Below, in pieces: positions 1 through 8,398 of a stretch of 46,494 bases of DNA. Position numbers and translations under genes: made by a program. Positions within the stretch are counted from its first letter, which is position 1; every line of letters starts with the position of its first letter. Under the pieces are notes generated by a model. That model saw only the letters and a list, made by a program, of their open reading frames with translations. It did not search any database and was not told where the DNA came from. The DNA lies in NCBI GenBank assembly GCA_947630695.1, contig CANRIM010000017.1, forward strand, positions 1 through 46,494, written 5' to 3'. The stretch comes from an uncultured Lachnospiraceae bacterium. Lineage in GTDB: Bacteria > Bacillota > Clostridia > Lachnospirales > Lachnospiraceae.

Positions 1-1442
1 TATTTATCTAACGTATGTTCGATGAACGCCTGTTCTTCTATCCTTTCCGAACCTCGGAATTTCCTATATAGTAAAAAGAGATAGGAGCATCTGGCTTCCG
101 CATACTTTTTCACCATCAAGGGCTTCGCTGCCTGCATACAGCTGAAAATCAGCGTTGCGCATACGATCCCGGACAGCATCAGAAGCAGCCCTTTACTGAT
201 CCGCCGGTATCGGCGTTTCTTCCGTTGGTCTGTCTGCATCCGGCCCCGCAGAGGCTGACGCAGCGCCGCCTGAAACAACAGGAACCGTACCAGCAGCACC
301 CCGGCAAACCAAAGCAGGATCAGACCACAAATGGCAGGCACCGGTATATGGATATGTATTTTCTGTGTATGCACCAGCAAAAGGGAGTGCTGTACAAGCA
401 CGATCACGCCCCAGGCCGCCAGCAGTCCCGCCAGCACTGCCGGCACAATAAAGCAAAGGGTCTCATAAAACAGTTTGATCTGCAGCTGTTTCCCGGTGAT
501 CCCGATGCTGCGAAACAGCGCAAGCTGGCGCACCTCCCTTTCCATCTGGGACAGATAGACATAAAACATCGCCAGCAGGGTCACACAGAAAATCATACCC
601 AGATAGAAATAGTAGCTGCCGGTCTCCTGCGCCGTATCAAAGGCAGCGCTGTTAAAAACCAGCCTTCGGCCTGCACTGCTTCTGTTTTCCGCAAAGAACG
701 GGTGCTGCAAAAGCGCTTTCTCCAGCGTGCGGACGTTTTTCTTCGCCTGAAAGAAATACTGATACACCGGTGCTTCCAGCGCTGCCGTTTCATACTGCTT
801 TGTCGCGTCCGCATATACATGCAGGGCCTCTTCTTCCGTCACCACTGCGCCCGGAAGCCGGCCCTGTCCATTTTCCCATAAATCGGTATATTCACAAATA
901 ACACCGCAGAGGCGATAGGTTTTTTCCACGATGACGGCGTTGCCTTGCGCTGCATCAGCGGTTTCCGCCGTTTGGCCTGGTACTGCCGGCAGCGCAATCT
1001 GCAGGCGGACAGACTGCCCCAGCACATAGCTGTACCCCAGCGCGCTTAAGATATCTGCTTCTATCGCAATCTCATCCGACTGTGTGGGAAAGCGGCCATC
1101 CTGCAGCCGCAAATGTCCCATTTCTTTCAATGCCGGATCCAGTGTTCCGTAGACGGCATTGGGCATCACCGTACCGTAACATACCGCAGTCCCGGTCCGG
1201 GCTGTCTCCTGCAGCGTCCGATATGCCTTTTCATCCGTCCTGTCCCCGCCGTATACAGCATAGGCCCAGGCCCCGTAGGTATCCAGACGATAGTCGGTAT
1301 TCGAAACATTGATACTCTCCGTAATGGAAAGCGCAGATATTGCAAAAGAAAAAGAAATCAGAAGAATCAGAAAAATCAAAAGACTGGTTTTCTTTTTTCG
1401 TTTGATGCCCTGTATGGTCAGTTCCAAAAGCTGCTTATGCAT
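1..1442 (-). CDS. FtsX-like ABC transporter permease (partial, C-terminus beyond the window)
   Basis: The reading frame is open from an ATG at 1440-1442 to the window edge, about 480 residues, so the C-terminus is missing. The start has an AGGAGG box 9 nt upstream. A basic N-terminus is followed by one membrane segment (about residues 18-40), then a large extracytoplasmic region. A triplet of membrane segments follows, with the MEREVRQLALFRSIGIT stretch typical of FtsX/MacB permeases, and then a further hydrophobic segment near the window edge. This order suggests a long permease with a second FtsX unit still to come. It is the last visible gene of an ATPase-regulator-kinase-permease group, and a BceR-like palindrome precedes it. 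By analogy with Bce/Vex modules it probably moves or frees a membrane-active peptide; the substrate is unknown. Confidence 0.85.
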   Translation of the reverse strand, partial: MHKQLLELTIQGIKRKKKTSLLIFLILLISFSFAISALSITESINVSNTDYRLDTYGAWAYAVYGGDRTDEKAYRTLQETARTGTAVCYGTVMPNAVYGTLDPALKEMGHLRLQDGRFPTQSDEIAIEADILSALGYSYVLGQSVRLQIALPAVPGQTAETADAAQGNAVIVEKTYRLCGVICEYTDLWENGQGRLPGAVVTEEEALHVYADATKQYETAALEAPVYQYFFQAKKNVRTLEKALLQHPFFAENRSSAGRRLVFNSAAFDTAQETGSYYFYLGMIFCVTLLAMFYVYLSQMEREVRQLALFRSIGITGKQLQIKLFYETLCFIVPAVLAGLLAAWGVIVLVQHSLLLVHTQKIHIHIPVPAICGLILLWFAGVLLVRFLLFQAALRQPLRGRMQTDQRKKRRYRRISKGLLLMLSGIVCATLIFSCMQAAKPLMVKKYAEARCSYLFLLYRKFRGSERIEEQAFIEHTLDK

Positions 1443-1496
1443 AAAACGATACCTCCTGTTGCGTTTTATCTTATCACAAACAGCTCCTCTGAAAAC

Positions 1497-1512
1497 CTTA
1501 CAATTTTGTAAG
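1497..1512 (-). promoter_or_regulatory. BceR-type operator palindrome upstream of the permease
   Basis: The minus strand reads CTTACAAAATTGTAAG, a 7-2-7 inverted repeat. It fits the TNACA-N4-TGTAA consensus described for regulators of Bce-type peptide-sensing systems. It lies 55 nt before the permease start, in the 97-nt gap after the kinase stop. A TAAGAT -10-like hexamer follows further downstream, with no good -35 at 17 nt, which suits activator-dependent transcription. Binding by the adjacent OmpR-type regulator is inference. Confidence 0.7.
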
Positions 1513-1541
1513 ATTGGCAGTCCCCCACTGTCTTACGGGCA

Positions 1542-2492
1542 TCAGCTTTCCTGCTGCTCCGCTGCGTAGGCCTTTGCTCCTTCCAGTACAGGAAGGGAAA
1601 TGACAAAACGCGCCCCGTTCTTCTTTCTGTTTTCCGCGGTCAGGCTTCCATGATGGGCCCGTATAATATCTCTGGCCATGCTCAGTCCGATGCCGTATCC
1701 GCTTTTCGTTCCCCTGCCCCGGGCAAAGCGCTGAAACAGCAGGGGGAACTCCTCTGCCGGAATGCCTTTGCCTTCATCCTCGATCACGATCTGCACACGG
1801 TTTCCGCAGTCTTTTACGCTGATCCAGACACAACCGTTTTTTCTGGTATGTTCCGCCGCGTTTTTCACGACATTTTCCAACGCCTGGGTCAGCCAGAACA
1901 AATCCCCGTAATACTGCAGGTCTTCGGCGCACTGCAGATGTATCTGCACTTCCCGTTTGTCTGTCAGGGCCTTCAGCTGACTGCATATGGCGGCAATCGC
2001 CTGTTCCAGCAAAAAGGGCGCAAAGTTCATATGGATCTTTCCTTCCGCCAGCTGACTGGATTGTAAAATCCGGTCAATTTCCCCATTCAGCCGCAGAACA
2101 CAGGCCTGCCCTTTCCACAATGCCTGCCGTTCTTCTTCCGTCACAGACTTTAGCTGCGCAATCTCCAGCCGGATCTGCAATGCGGTCACTGCCGTTTTCA
2201 TCTGATGGGCCATATTTTCCACGAACTGGATCGTATGTTGTTCCCGCTGCTGCTGCATATGTTTTTCATATAACAGCTGCCGTTCCAGCCGGCTGATCTG
2301 ATTTTCAAGATTACTGATCCAGCCTTCCTCCAGATTTTCTTCCAGGGCTTCCGATGGGTTATCCAGAAAACGGCTGATCTGTTCGGTCAGTTTTTCAATG
2401 CGCTGATTCTGGCGGGCCAGGCGCCTCCGTACCAGCAGCAGCGCAGCAATACACGCAATGCCGATGCCGGCCGCCAATAATTCAACGATCAT
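1542..2492 (-). CDS. Sensor histidine kinase, single N-terminal membrane segment
   Basis: 316 residues from the ATG at 2490-2492. This start was chosen because it overlaps the regulator stop and follows a GAGGAAGG box; a longer frame exists but would lie inside the regulator gene. One hydrophobic segment (residues 3-21) is followed by an arginine-rich stretch and a coiled-coil-like region. The H-box has phospho-acceptor H96 (ENMAHQMK), the N-box is around N207-N211, the G1 motif is DEGKG at 239-243, and GYGIGL at 265-270 forms G2. No extracellular sensor domain exists, so the signal is probably relayed by the neighbouring permease, as in Bce systems (inference). The gene overlaps the response regulator by 11 nt, implying translational coupling. 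Confidence 0.9.
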   Translation of the reverse strand: MIVELLAAGIGIACIAALLLVRRRLARQNQRIEKLTEQISRFLDNPSEALEENLEEGWISNLENQISRLERQLLYEKHMQQQREQHTIQFVENMAHQMKTAVTALQIRLEIAQLKSVTEEERQALWKGQACVLRLNGEIDRILQSSQLAEGKIHMNFAPFLLEQAIAAICSQLKALTDKREVQIHLQCAEDLQYYGDLFWLTQALENVVKNAAEHTRKNGCVWISVKDCGNRVQIVIEDEGKGIPAEEFPLLFQRFARGRGTKSGYGIGLSMARDIIRAHHGSLTAENRKKNGARFVISLPVLEGAKAYAAEQQES

Positions 2493-3198
2493 GACCTTCC
2501 TCGTCTGTAACGGGAACCGCCCATCGGTATCCGGTTCCTCTGACTGTTTCGATATAATTGATCCCGTTTGATTTTCCAAGCTTATCTCTGAGCCGGCTGA
2601 TATTGACATTCAGCGTGTTTTCTTCCACATACATGCCGCTGTGATCCCATACGCCCAGAAACATTTCTTCCCGTGTCAGGATTCTCGGCCACTGCTCCAT
2701 CAGAAGCCTTACGATCTTCAGCTCCGTTCCTGTCAGATCCATCTTTCCCTGTGCGTTATAGAGGATCTGCCGTTTTCCGTCATAAATCAGTTCCCCGCTT
2801 CGTTTCAGGCTGTTTTGCACATTCGCGCTGCGGCGCAGCAGTGCCTGTATCCGAACCAGCAATTCCTGCATACGAAACGGTTTCGTAATGTAGTCGTCTC
2901 CGCCTGCATGAAAGCCTCTCACGATTTCGATCTCATTGCTCAGGGCCGTCAGAAAAATAATGGGCGTATTCCATCGTTTGCGGATCTTTCTGCACAGGTC
3001 GAATCCGTTTTCCTCTCCCAGACATATATCCAGAATAATCAGATCGACACGGCCAAAGCGCAGCTGCTCCATGGCGCCTTCCCCATTGTCCGTACACAGC
3101 ACATCATACTCGTACCCGGTCAGGATTTCCGCCAGTCCCTCTGCCACACTCTCATCATCTTCTACAATCAGCAGATGCTTTTTCTCTTTCGTACTCAT
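2482..3198 (-). CDS. OmpR/PhoB-family response regulator
   Basis: 238 residues. The receiver domain holds the acidic pair ED at 13-15, the phosphorylated aspartate D57 (LIILDICLG), a T/A switch residue and K106 in ITKPF. The C-terminal winged-helix domain (about 130-232) ends with the VRGTGYRW signature of OmpR-type regulators. It lies 4 nt after the ABC ATPase gene and overlaps the kinase gene, so one mRNA probably covers all three. Its likely target is the palindrome at 1497-1512 before the permease gene. The combination resembles BceR/VanR-like regulators; the inducing compound cannot be told from sequence. Confidence 0.93.
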   Translation of the reverse strand: MSTKEKKHLLIVEDDESVAEGLAEILTGYEYDVLCTDNGEGAMEQLRFGRVDLIILDICLGEENGFDLCRKIRKRWNTPIIFLTALSNEIEIVRGFHAGGDDYITKPFRMQELLVRIQALLRRSANVQNSLKRSGELIYDGKRQILYNAQGKMDLTGTELKIVRLLMEQWPRILTREEMFLGVWDHSGMYVEENTLNVNISRLRDKLGKSNGINYIETVRGTGYRWAVPVTDEEGHDR

Positions 3199-3202
3199 AA
3201 GC

Positions 3203-3886
3203 TCATTCGCCCTCTTTTTTGCCTGTCACCCGGCCATCCTCGATATGGATCAGCCGATCTGCTTCCCGCGCGGTTTCCAGATCATGTGTGACTACGATCA
3301 ATGTCTGTCCAAAGGCTTTTGCACAGCTTTTCAGCAGCTTCATTGTTTCTTCCCCGGTTTTGCGGTCCAGATTTCCGGTGGGTTCATCGGCAAAAATCAA
3401 TCTGGGTCTTGCGATCACAGACCGGGCAATGGCCACACGCTGCTGTTCTCCGCCGGACAGTTCTTCCGGATACCGGTCCAGCTTGTCCTCCAGCATCAAA
3501 ATCTTTGTCAGCTGATCCAGAAACTGCCGATCCGCCTTTCGTCCGTCCAGTGTCAGCGGCATACAGATATTCGTCCGCACATTATATTCATCCAGTAAAT
3601 TATACTGCTGGAACACAAAGCCTGTATAACGCCTTCGAAAGATGGCCATCTGGTGATCCGAACAGGCATAGAGATCTCTTCCTTCCACCCGAACCGTACC
3701 CTGATCCGGCCGGTCCAGGCCGCTTAATACGTGCAGCAGTGTGGATTTTCCGGATCCGCTGCGTCCAATCACTGCATAAAACAATCCTGTTTCAAAAGAC
3801 AGGCTGATCCCCTGCAGTGCGCGCACCGGGCCGGAAGCTGTCCGATATGTTTTATAAATATCCTCCGCAACTAAGATCTGTTCCAT
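3203..3886 (-). CDS. ABC transporter ATP-binding protein (MacB/BceA-like)
   Basis: 227 residues from the ATG at 3884-3886. A longer frame beginning at 3961 reads through a terminator hairpin and was rejected. Walker A is GRSGSGKS at 41-48, the signature LSGGE is at 143-147, Walker B is LIFADEP at 163-169, and H201 lies in the switch VVTHD. Length and motifs match the small ATPases that power FtsX-type permeases. The partner permease is most likely the gene at the window start, separated here by the regulator and kinase genes, an order different from the usual adjacent ATPase-permease pair. The ribosome binding site (GGAA) is weak. Confidence 0.92.
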   Translation of the reverse strand: MEQILVAEDIYKTYRTASGPVRALQGISLSFETGLFYAVIGRSGSGKSTLLHVLSGLDRPDQGTVRVEGRDLYACSDHQMAIFRRRYTGFVFQQYNLLDEYNVRTNICMPLTLDGRKADRQFLDQLTKILMLEDKLDRYPEELSGGEQQRVAIARSVIARPRLIFADEPTGNLDRKTGEETMKLLKSCAKAFGQTLIVVTHDLETAREADRLIHIEDGRVTGKKEGE

Positions 3887-3910
3887 TTTTTTCCAGTTCT
3901 TTCCGCTAAA

Positions 3911-3940
3911 GAAAAATCCGAAGCGATTGCTTCGGATTTT
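3911..3940 (-). terminator. Rho-independent terminator after cpsD
   Basis: A perfect 8-bp stem TCCGAAGC/GCTTCGGA (3917-3924 and 3929-3936) with a 4-nt loop is followed on the minus strand by TTTTTC. It lies 33 nt after the cpsD stop and separates the cps genes from the ABC operon. Confidence 0.85.
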
Positions 3941-3968
3941 AAACTCTCCTGTATGATTCAATCACGGC

Positions 3969-4745
3969 TCATTCTTTTTCGCTCTTCTTCGTCTGATTAG
4001 AGCTGCTTCCATATTCATAACCGTAACCATAGCCATATCCATAGCCATATTTCTTTCCATAGCCATAGCCATATTTCTTGCCGTAGCCATAACTCTTGTA
4101 ATACCCGCCTTTTTCCCGGATATCGACTTTATTCAAGATAACGCCTAAGATCCTGCAATTGGATTTTTCCAGCTGTGCCTTGACCTCTCTTGCAAACTTG
4201 TAGCTGATCCTGCCCTGGGAAATGACCAGAATCGCTCCATCACAGAAAGAAGAAACAATCGCACTGTCGATGACAGACCCAAGAGGCGGCGTATCAATAA
4301 TAATATAGTCAAAGCTGTTGCGCATCACTTTCAGAAGCGCCTCGAAACGTTTATTTCCAAGAAGCTCAGCCGGATTGGGCGGAACGGATCCTGCAAAAAT
4401 CGTATAAAGGTTCGGGAAAGAGCTCTGATAAAAAACATCATTGATGTCTGCTTGCCCGGAAAGGAAATGAGATAATCCAAACATAATATCTTCTTTAATG
4501 CCCAGTCGTCTGACATGCACGGATTTTCTTAAATCCGCATCCAGCAAAAGTACTTTCTTTCCGGCTTCCGCCATATTGAGCGCCACATTCCATGACAGCT
4601 CGCTTTTTCCGTCATTCGGCATACAACTGGTGACCGCAATCACCTTTACGTCGTCGCCGCAGAATGTAATATTGGTTCTCAGCGTCTTGTATGCCTCGGC
4701 AATATAAAATGCCTGTTTCTCACTTTTAAACTCAAATGTTTTCAT
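3969..4745 (-). CDS. cpsD: CpsD/CapB-family bacterial tyrosine kinase
   Basis: 258 residues, a BY-kinase. Walker A is at 41-49 (MPNDGKSE), Walker A' around VLLLDADLR at 65-73, and Walker B YIIIDTPP at 147-154. The C-terminus is a striking Tyr-Gly tail with 14 tyrosines between residues 215 and 245, the usual cluster for autophosphorylation, here built of YGYG(KK) repeats. In this family the kinase needs the membrane partner CpsC, encoded 6 nt upstream, and the phosphatase CpsB reverses the modification. Together they control chain length and export of surface polysaccharide. A terminator follows directly, so polysaccharide synthesis genes must lie elsewhere. Confidence 0.92.
   Translation of the reverse strand: MKTFEFKSEKQAFYIAEAYKTLRTNITFCGDDVKVIAVTSCMPNDGKSELSWNVALNMAEAGKKVLLLDADLRKSVHVRRLGIKEDIMFGLSHFLSGQADINDVFYQSSFPNLYTIFAGSVPPNPAELLGNKRFEALLKVMRNSFDYIIIDTPPLGSVIDSAIVSSFCDGAILVISQGRISYKFAREVKAQLEKSNCRILGVILNKVDIREKGGYYKSYGYGKKYGYGYGKKYGYGYGYGYGYEYGSSSNQTKKSEKE
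4017..4101. repeat. Short tandem repeat coding for the Tyr-Gly tail of CpsD
   Basis: Repeats of CCATAGCCATAT with variants encode YGYG units on the minus strand. Such a 6/12-bp repeat can expand or contract and so change the number of phosphorylatable tyrosines. Confidence 0.7.
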
Positions 4746-4751
4746 ATTTTT

Positions 4752-5510
4752 TTACCGTTTTTTCTTCCTATTCGCTGCGCTTTTTTTCTTTTTCTCCGCC
4801 ATTGCCTCATAGTTTAACGGAATCGTTCCCAATACACTTAAATTCAAATATTTTTCCACATCTTCCGCTGTATTGATATGATCATTAAACAGCGAAATAA
4901 TGATAATGATCGCACATGTCAGCACAAAACCCAGAAGCGCACCGAGAACCGTATTTTTCTTGATATTCGGACTGCTTGGTTCCGTGGGAAAATCCGCCGG
5001 ATCCACTGTGTTGACTGCTTCAATACCCATGATCTCCACGATCTGTTCTGCGGAGATCTCCCGGATTTTATCGGCAATCACCTGTGCCTCATTGGGATCC
5101 GTACTGGTGACCGTAATGGTCAGGATCCGGGAATCATTGGATGCCGTAACCGTAACATTGCGGCTCAAATCCTCCGTCTCCATATCCAGATTCAGATCGG
5201 TGATGGTTGTTTCCAGCACCTCACGGCTCTTGATCAGCTGCTCATAGTCCTTTACAATGAAGGAAGCGATCTGCATATCACTGTACTCAATGGAGCTGCT
5301 GCCGCTGTCTCTGGAATTGTTCATGACATAAACGGCCGTTGAAGACTGATACTTCGGCGTGATATAAAACATGCTGATCAGCATCACGATAATGCCGCTG
5401 ACCGCTGTCGCCAGAATAATCACCCAAAGCCAGTTCATCAGCTTCTGTATGAGTTCACCGATATTGATCTCAATCCCGCCGTCCTGTACTTCATAATTTT
5501 GATTTTCCAC
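4752..5510 (-). CDS. cpsC: Wzz/CpsC-type polysaccharide co-polymerase, kinase activator
   Basis: 252 residues with two membrane segments (about 28-50 and 187-208) flanking an extracytoplasmic region, the classic Wzz topology. The PSSPNIKKN motif just before the second segment is typical of CpsC/EpsA. A short basic cytoplasmic tail follows, which in this family contacts and activates the tyrosine kinase. Upstream lies the phosphatase gene (22 nt), downstream the kinase (6 nt), so the three form one operon. The start has an AGGT-type box (GGAGGTAAG region). Confidence 0.92.
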   Translation of the reverse strand: MENQNYEVQDGGIEINIGELIQKLMNWLWVIILATAVSGIIVMLISMFYITPKYQSSTAVYVMNNSRDSGSSSIEYSDMQIASFIVKDYEQLIKSREVLETTITDLNLDMETEDLSRNVTVTASNDSRILTITVTSTDPNEAQVIADKIREISAEQIVEIMGIEAVNTVDPADFPTEPSSPNIKKNTVLGALLGFVLTCAIIIIISLFNDHINTAEDVEKYLNLSVLGTIPLNYEAMAEKKKKSAANRKKKR

Positions 5511-5532
5511 AACTTACCTCCGTAAAAGCCCT

Positions 5533-6237
5533 TTATAAAACAATCCGGGCCGGATTTTCATAAAAAAGCCGCTTTGCATATTCTGTATCATATCTGGAAG
5601 AAATATACCTGTATGCCTCGCTGACATCCGGTTTCCGATGTGACAGGTCATGACAGTCGGACGCTACCAGATCCAGCATATCGTATTTGATCAGTTTTTT
5701 CACAAAATGCTTCGTTGAAAACGACGCATCGTAAATACTGGAAGCATTTACCTGAAACAAAGCGCCGGTCTCCCGAAACTCATCCAGCTCGTCCAGACTG
5801 CATTTATACAAAGCGCCGTACCGTTCCAGATGCGCAATCACCGGGATATATCCCCGCATGGAAAGCTCGTCCAACGCAGTGCGGATAAAGGGAACCTTTA
5901 CCGCCGTTGAAAACTCTGTCAGTACATATTTGGAACCCGCCAGCGGAAATACCTTCTTTGCACGAAGCAGATCAATGGTATTGCTGCTGTAACGGATTTC
6001 ATTTCCATAGTAAAGATTTAAATCCGGATACTGCACCGCGCAGTCCTCCCGGATCATCTCATAAGCTGCATGTCCGTCGGCTACCAGCCCGCGGAATTCA
6101 TTGTAATGCGGCGTCATAACAATATGCCGGACACCGCTTTGATATGCATGTGCCAGCATATGCTGCGCTGTTTTCATATCCGGTGCGCCATCGTCTACGC
6201 CCGGCAGAATATGTGTGTGTATATCAAACAAAATCAT
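5533..6237 (-). CDS. cpsB: CpsB/YwqE-type PHP-family tyrosine-protein phosphatase
   Basis: 234 residues from the ATG at 6235-6237, preceded by AGGAG at 8 nt; a 12-residue longer frame lacks a site. The N-terminus carries DIHTHILPGVDDG (metal ligands H7 and H9), followed by MTPHYNEF, IAHLERY and ASDCHD motifs, all metal-binding landmarks of PHP phosphatases. It should remove phosphate from the tyrosine tail of CpsD. It is the first gene of the cps operon and has two readable promoters upstream. Confidence 0.92.
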   Translation of the reverse strand: MILFDIHTHILPGVDDGAPDMKTAQHMLAHAYQSGVRHIVMTPHYNEFRGLVADGHAAYEMIREDCAVQYPDLNLYYGNEIRYSSNTIDLLRAKKVFPLAGSKYVLTEFSTAVKVPFIRTALDELSMRGYIPVIAHLERYGALYKCSLDELDEFRETGALFQVNASSIYDASFSTKHFVKKLIKYDMLDLVASDCHDLSHRKPDVSEAYRYISSRYDTEYAKRLFYENPARIVL

Positions 6238-6275
6238 AATCGCCGCTCCTGAAGCATTCAACGCACAGCCCAATC

Positions 6276-6304
6276 ATTCTAGCATTTATTGTCAATTTAT
6301 GCAA
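6276..6304 (-). promoter_or_regulatory. Sigma-A promoter P1 of the cps genes
   Basis: On the minus strand, TTGCAT (6299-6304), a 17-nt spacer and TAGAAT (6276-6281) precede cpsB by about 40 nt. A TTGACA lies inside the spacer. Confidence 0.7.
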
Positions 6305-6366
6305 TACCAAAAAAAATAAAAAGCATAAAATTCATTTGTTCTGTGCCGGAACCCAAAATTTTTTTT

Positions 6367-6395
6367 ATTTTATCATAAATCAATTTTATTGACAA
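6367..6395 (-). promoter_or_regulatory. Possible upstream promoter P2 of the cps genes
   Basis: On the minus strand, TTGTCA (6390-6395), a 17-nt spacer and TAAAAT (6367-6372). Use of this site would give an AT-rich leader of about 125 nt before cpsB. Confidence 0.5.
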
Positions 6396-6424
6396 TGTTC
6401 AAATTGGTTTTTACGTCAAATCTC

Positions 6425-6453
6425 TTGCATTCTCTTTTTTCCTTATATAAAAT
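6425..6453 (+). promoter_or_regulatory. Sigma-A promoter of the sirtuin gene
   Basis: TTGCAT (6425-6430), a 17-nt spacer and TAAAAT (6448-6453), followed by AAGGAGG at 6471 and the ATG at 6486. It is divergent from the cps promoters. Confidence 0.75.
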
Positions 6454-6485
6454 AATGTCAGAATCAAAAAAAGGAGGACTGCACC

Positions 6486-7208
6486 ATGGATCAACTGCAA
6501 AAGCTACAGGATGCCGTTACTGCCAGCCGTTATATTGTATTTTTCGGCGGTGCGGGCGTTTCCACGGAAAGCGGCATTCCGGATTACCGGAGTGTGGACG
6601 GTCTTTATAACCAGAAATATGATTACCCGCCGGAAACCATGCTCAGCCATGATTTTTTCATTGCAAAGCCGGAGGAATTTTACCGTTTTTACCGGGACAA
6701 AATGATGGCGCCGGAGGCAAAACCCAATGCGGCGCACAAAAAGCTTGCCGAACTGGAAGCCGCCGGGAAGCTGAAAGCCGTCATTACCCAGAACATCGAC
6801 GGTCTGCATCAGGCCGCCGGCAGCAAAACGGTACTGGAGCTGCACGGCAGCGTCCACCGCAATCACTGTCTGAGCTGCCGGAAGTTTTTCAATTTTGACT
6901 ACATTTACCAAAGCACCGGCGTTCCCCGCTGCGACGCCTGCGGAGGCCGCATCAAACCGGACGTGGTGCTGTATCAGGAAGGCCTGGATCAGGAGACCTT
7001 AAATCAGTCGGTCTATCACATTTCCCACGCCGATATGCTGATCATCGGCGGCACCTCCCTTGCCGTATATCCGGCGGCAGGGCTCATCGACTATTTCCGG
7101 GGAAAAACCCTGGCCGTGATCAACAAATCCTCCACGCCCCGGGACAAACACGCCGATATTCTGATTCAGGGCAGCATCGGCGAGGTACTGGGACAGATCA
7201 GGGTCTGA
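6486..7208 (+). CDS. cobB: Sir2-family NAD-dependent protein deacylase
   Basis: 240 residues, normal for bacterial sirtuins. The NAD-binding GAGVSTESGIPDYRS is at 22-36, QNIDGLH at 102-108 and the catalytic H120 in LELHGS. A zinc site is formed by C128-x2-C131 and C149-x2-C152, and GGTSLAVYPA follows. The enzyme removes acetyl or acyl groups from lysines, making nicotinamide and O-acyl-ADP-ribose. It has its own promoter and a strong ribosome site. Its stop overlaps the end of the convergent rlmD-like gene by 11 nt, and no terminator lies between the two. Confidence 0.95.
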   Translation: MDQLQKLQDAVTASRYIVFFGGAGVSTESGIPDYRSVDGLYNQKYDYPPETMLSHDFFIAKPEEFYRFYRDKMMAPEAKPNAAHKKLAELEAAGKLKAVITQNIDGLHQAAGSKTVLELHGSVHRNHCLSCRKFFNFDYIYQSTGVPRCDACGGRIKPDVVLYQEGLDQETLNQSVYHISHADMLIIGGTSLAVYPAAGLIDYFRGKTLAVINKSSTPRDKHADILIQGSIGEVLGQIRV

Positions 7209-8391
7209 GCATCCCGTCGTGTTCGGGCATCTGCACCTGTGAGAGCAGACAGACCGCTTCCATATTGGCCGTAAACGGAAATTCATCCACCGCGGTGATC
7301 TTCTCTACCGCATATCCGTTGGCAGTAAGGATCTTCAAATCCCGAACCATGTTTTTCGGATTGCAGGAGACGTAAATCAGATGCGCCGCCTGAAATCCGA
7401 GAATCTTACGAATGGCTTTCGGCTGTATCCCTTCCCGGGGCGGATCCAGTATGATCAGTTCCGGGGAAGCCTCCAGCCGGTCCATCACCTCTGCCACATC
7501 GCCGGTAATAAAGCTGCAGTTATCCAGTCCGTTGGCCGCCGCATTTTCCCGGGCGGCTTCCACGGCTTCTTCCACGATTTCCACGCCGATGACCTGTTTT
7601 GCCACGGCGCTTAAAATCTGCGCAATGGTTCCGGTGCCGCTGTAGAGATCAAACATGGTATGACAGCGGATGCCCTTCGCAAATTCCCGGACCGTCTCAT
7701 ACAGCACCTCTGCGCCGTAAGAATTGGTCTGAAAAAAGGAAAAGGGGCTGATTTTAAATCGCAGTCCCAGCAGTTCTTCCGTAAAATGATCCTGACCGTA
7801 CAGAATTTCTGTCCGGTCATTTTTGACCGCGTCCGAAAGGCTGTCATTTACCGTATGCAGTATGCTGACCAGCCGGCCCGTAAGCGGCAGACCGCGCAGT
7901 CCCTCCGCAAAAGGCGCCAGATCCGGCGTTTCCTGGGAAGTCGTCACCAGATCCACCAGAATTTCCCCGGTATGCAGTCCCTTTCGGATCAGCAGATGCC
8001 GCAAAAACCCCCGGTGGGTCTTCTTATGAAAATACGAGGTGCCCCGTTTTGCAAAATACCCTTCCGCAAAGGCCACGATCTTCCGGTAATCTGCATCCAC
8101 GATCCGGCAGTCCTTGGCGCTGACAATATCATAAAAACTTTTCTTTCTGTGCATGCCCAGCTGCAGCGGGCCTCCTTTTCGGGAATCTCCGAAGGAAAAC
8201 TCCATCTTATTGCGGTATTCCACCACCTTCTCGCCGGAACGCATTCCGGTGTAATGACAGTCGCAGGGCAGCTCCTGTAAAAGTGCCCGCAGCTGCGCAT
8301 CCTTTTCCTGCAGCTGTGCTTCATAGGACAGATGCGCGTAAGCGCAGCCGCCGCAGATACCGGTCTGGGGGCATGAGCCGATCATTTCCAT
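7198..8391 (-). CDS. rlmD: 23S rRNA (uracil-5-)-methyltransferase, RlmD/RlmCD type
   Basis: 397 residues. The N-terminus has C7-x5-C13-x2-C16 (CPQTGICGGC) and a later Cys (KDCR), the four ligands of the [4Fe-4S] cluster seen in RumA-type enzymes. The usual N-terminal TRAM domain is absent. SAM-binding DLYSGTGTIAQ, LDPPREGI and the catalytic-cysteine motif YVSCNPKNM are all present. Which uridine is modified (747, 1939 or both) cannot be told from sequence. The gene starts 7 nt after pcrA, with its AGGAG box overlapping the pcrA stop. The ATG two codons later is an alternative start. Confidence 0.9.
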   Translation of the reverse strand: MEMIGSCPQTGICGGCAYAHLSYEAQLQEKDAQLRALLQELPCDCHYTGMRSGEKVVEYRNKMEFSFGDSRKGGPLQLGMHRKKSFYDIVSAKDCRIVDADYRKIVAFAEGYFAKRGTSYFHKKTHRGFLRHLLIRKGLHTGEILVDLVTTSQETPDLAPFAEGLRGLPLTGRLVSILHTVNDSLSDAVKNDRTEILYGQDHFTEELLGLRFKISPFSFFQTNSYGAEVLYETVREFAKGIRCHTMFDLYSGTGTIAQILSAVAKQVIGVEIVEEAVEAARENAAANGLDNCSFITGDVAEVMDRLEASPELIILDPPREGIQPKAIRKILGFQAAHLIYVSCNPKNMVRDLKILTANGYAVEKITAVDEFPFTANMEAVCLLSQVQMPEHDGMLRP

Positions 8392-8398
8392 TTATCTT

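Noticed and set aside
225-881. 218-codon open frame on the plus strand
   Set aside because: Opposite the permease, whose frame is open across the whole region with clear FtsX features.
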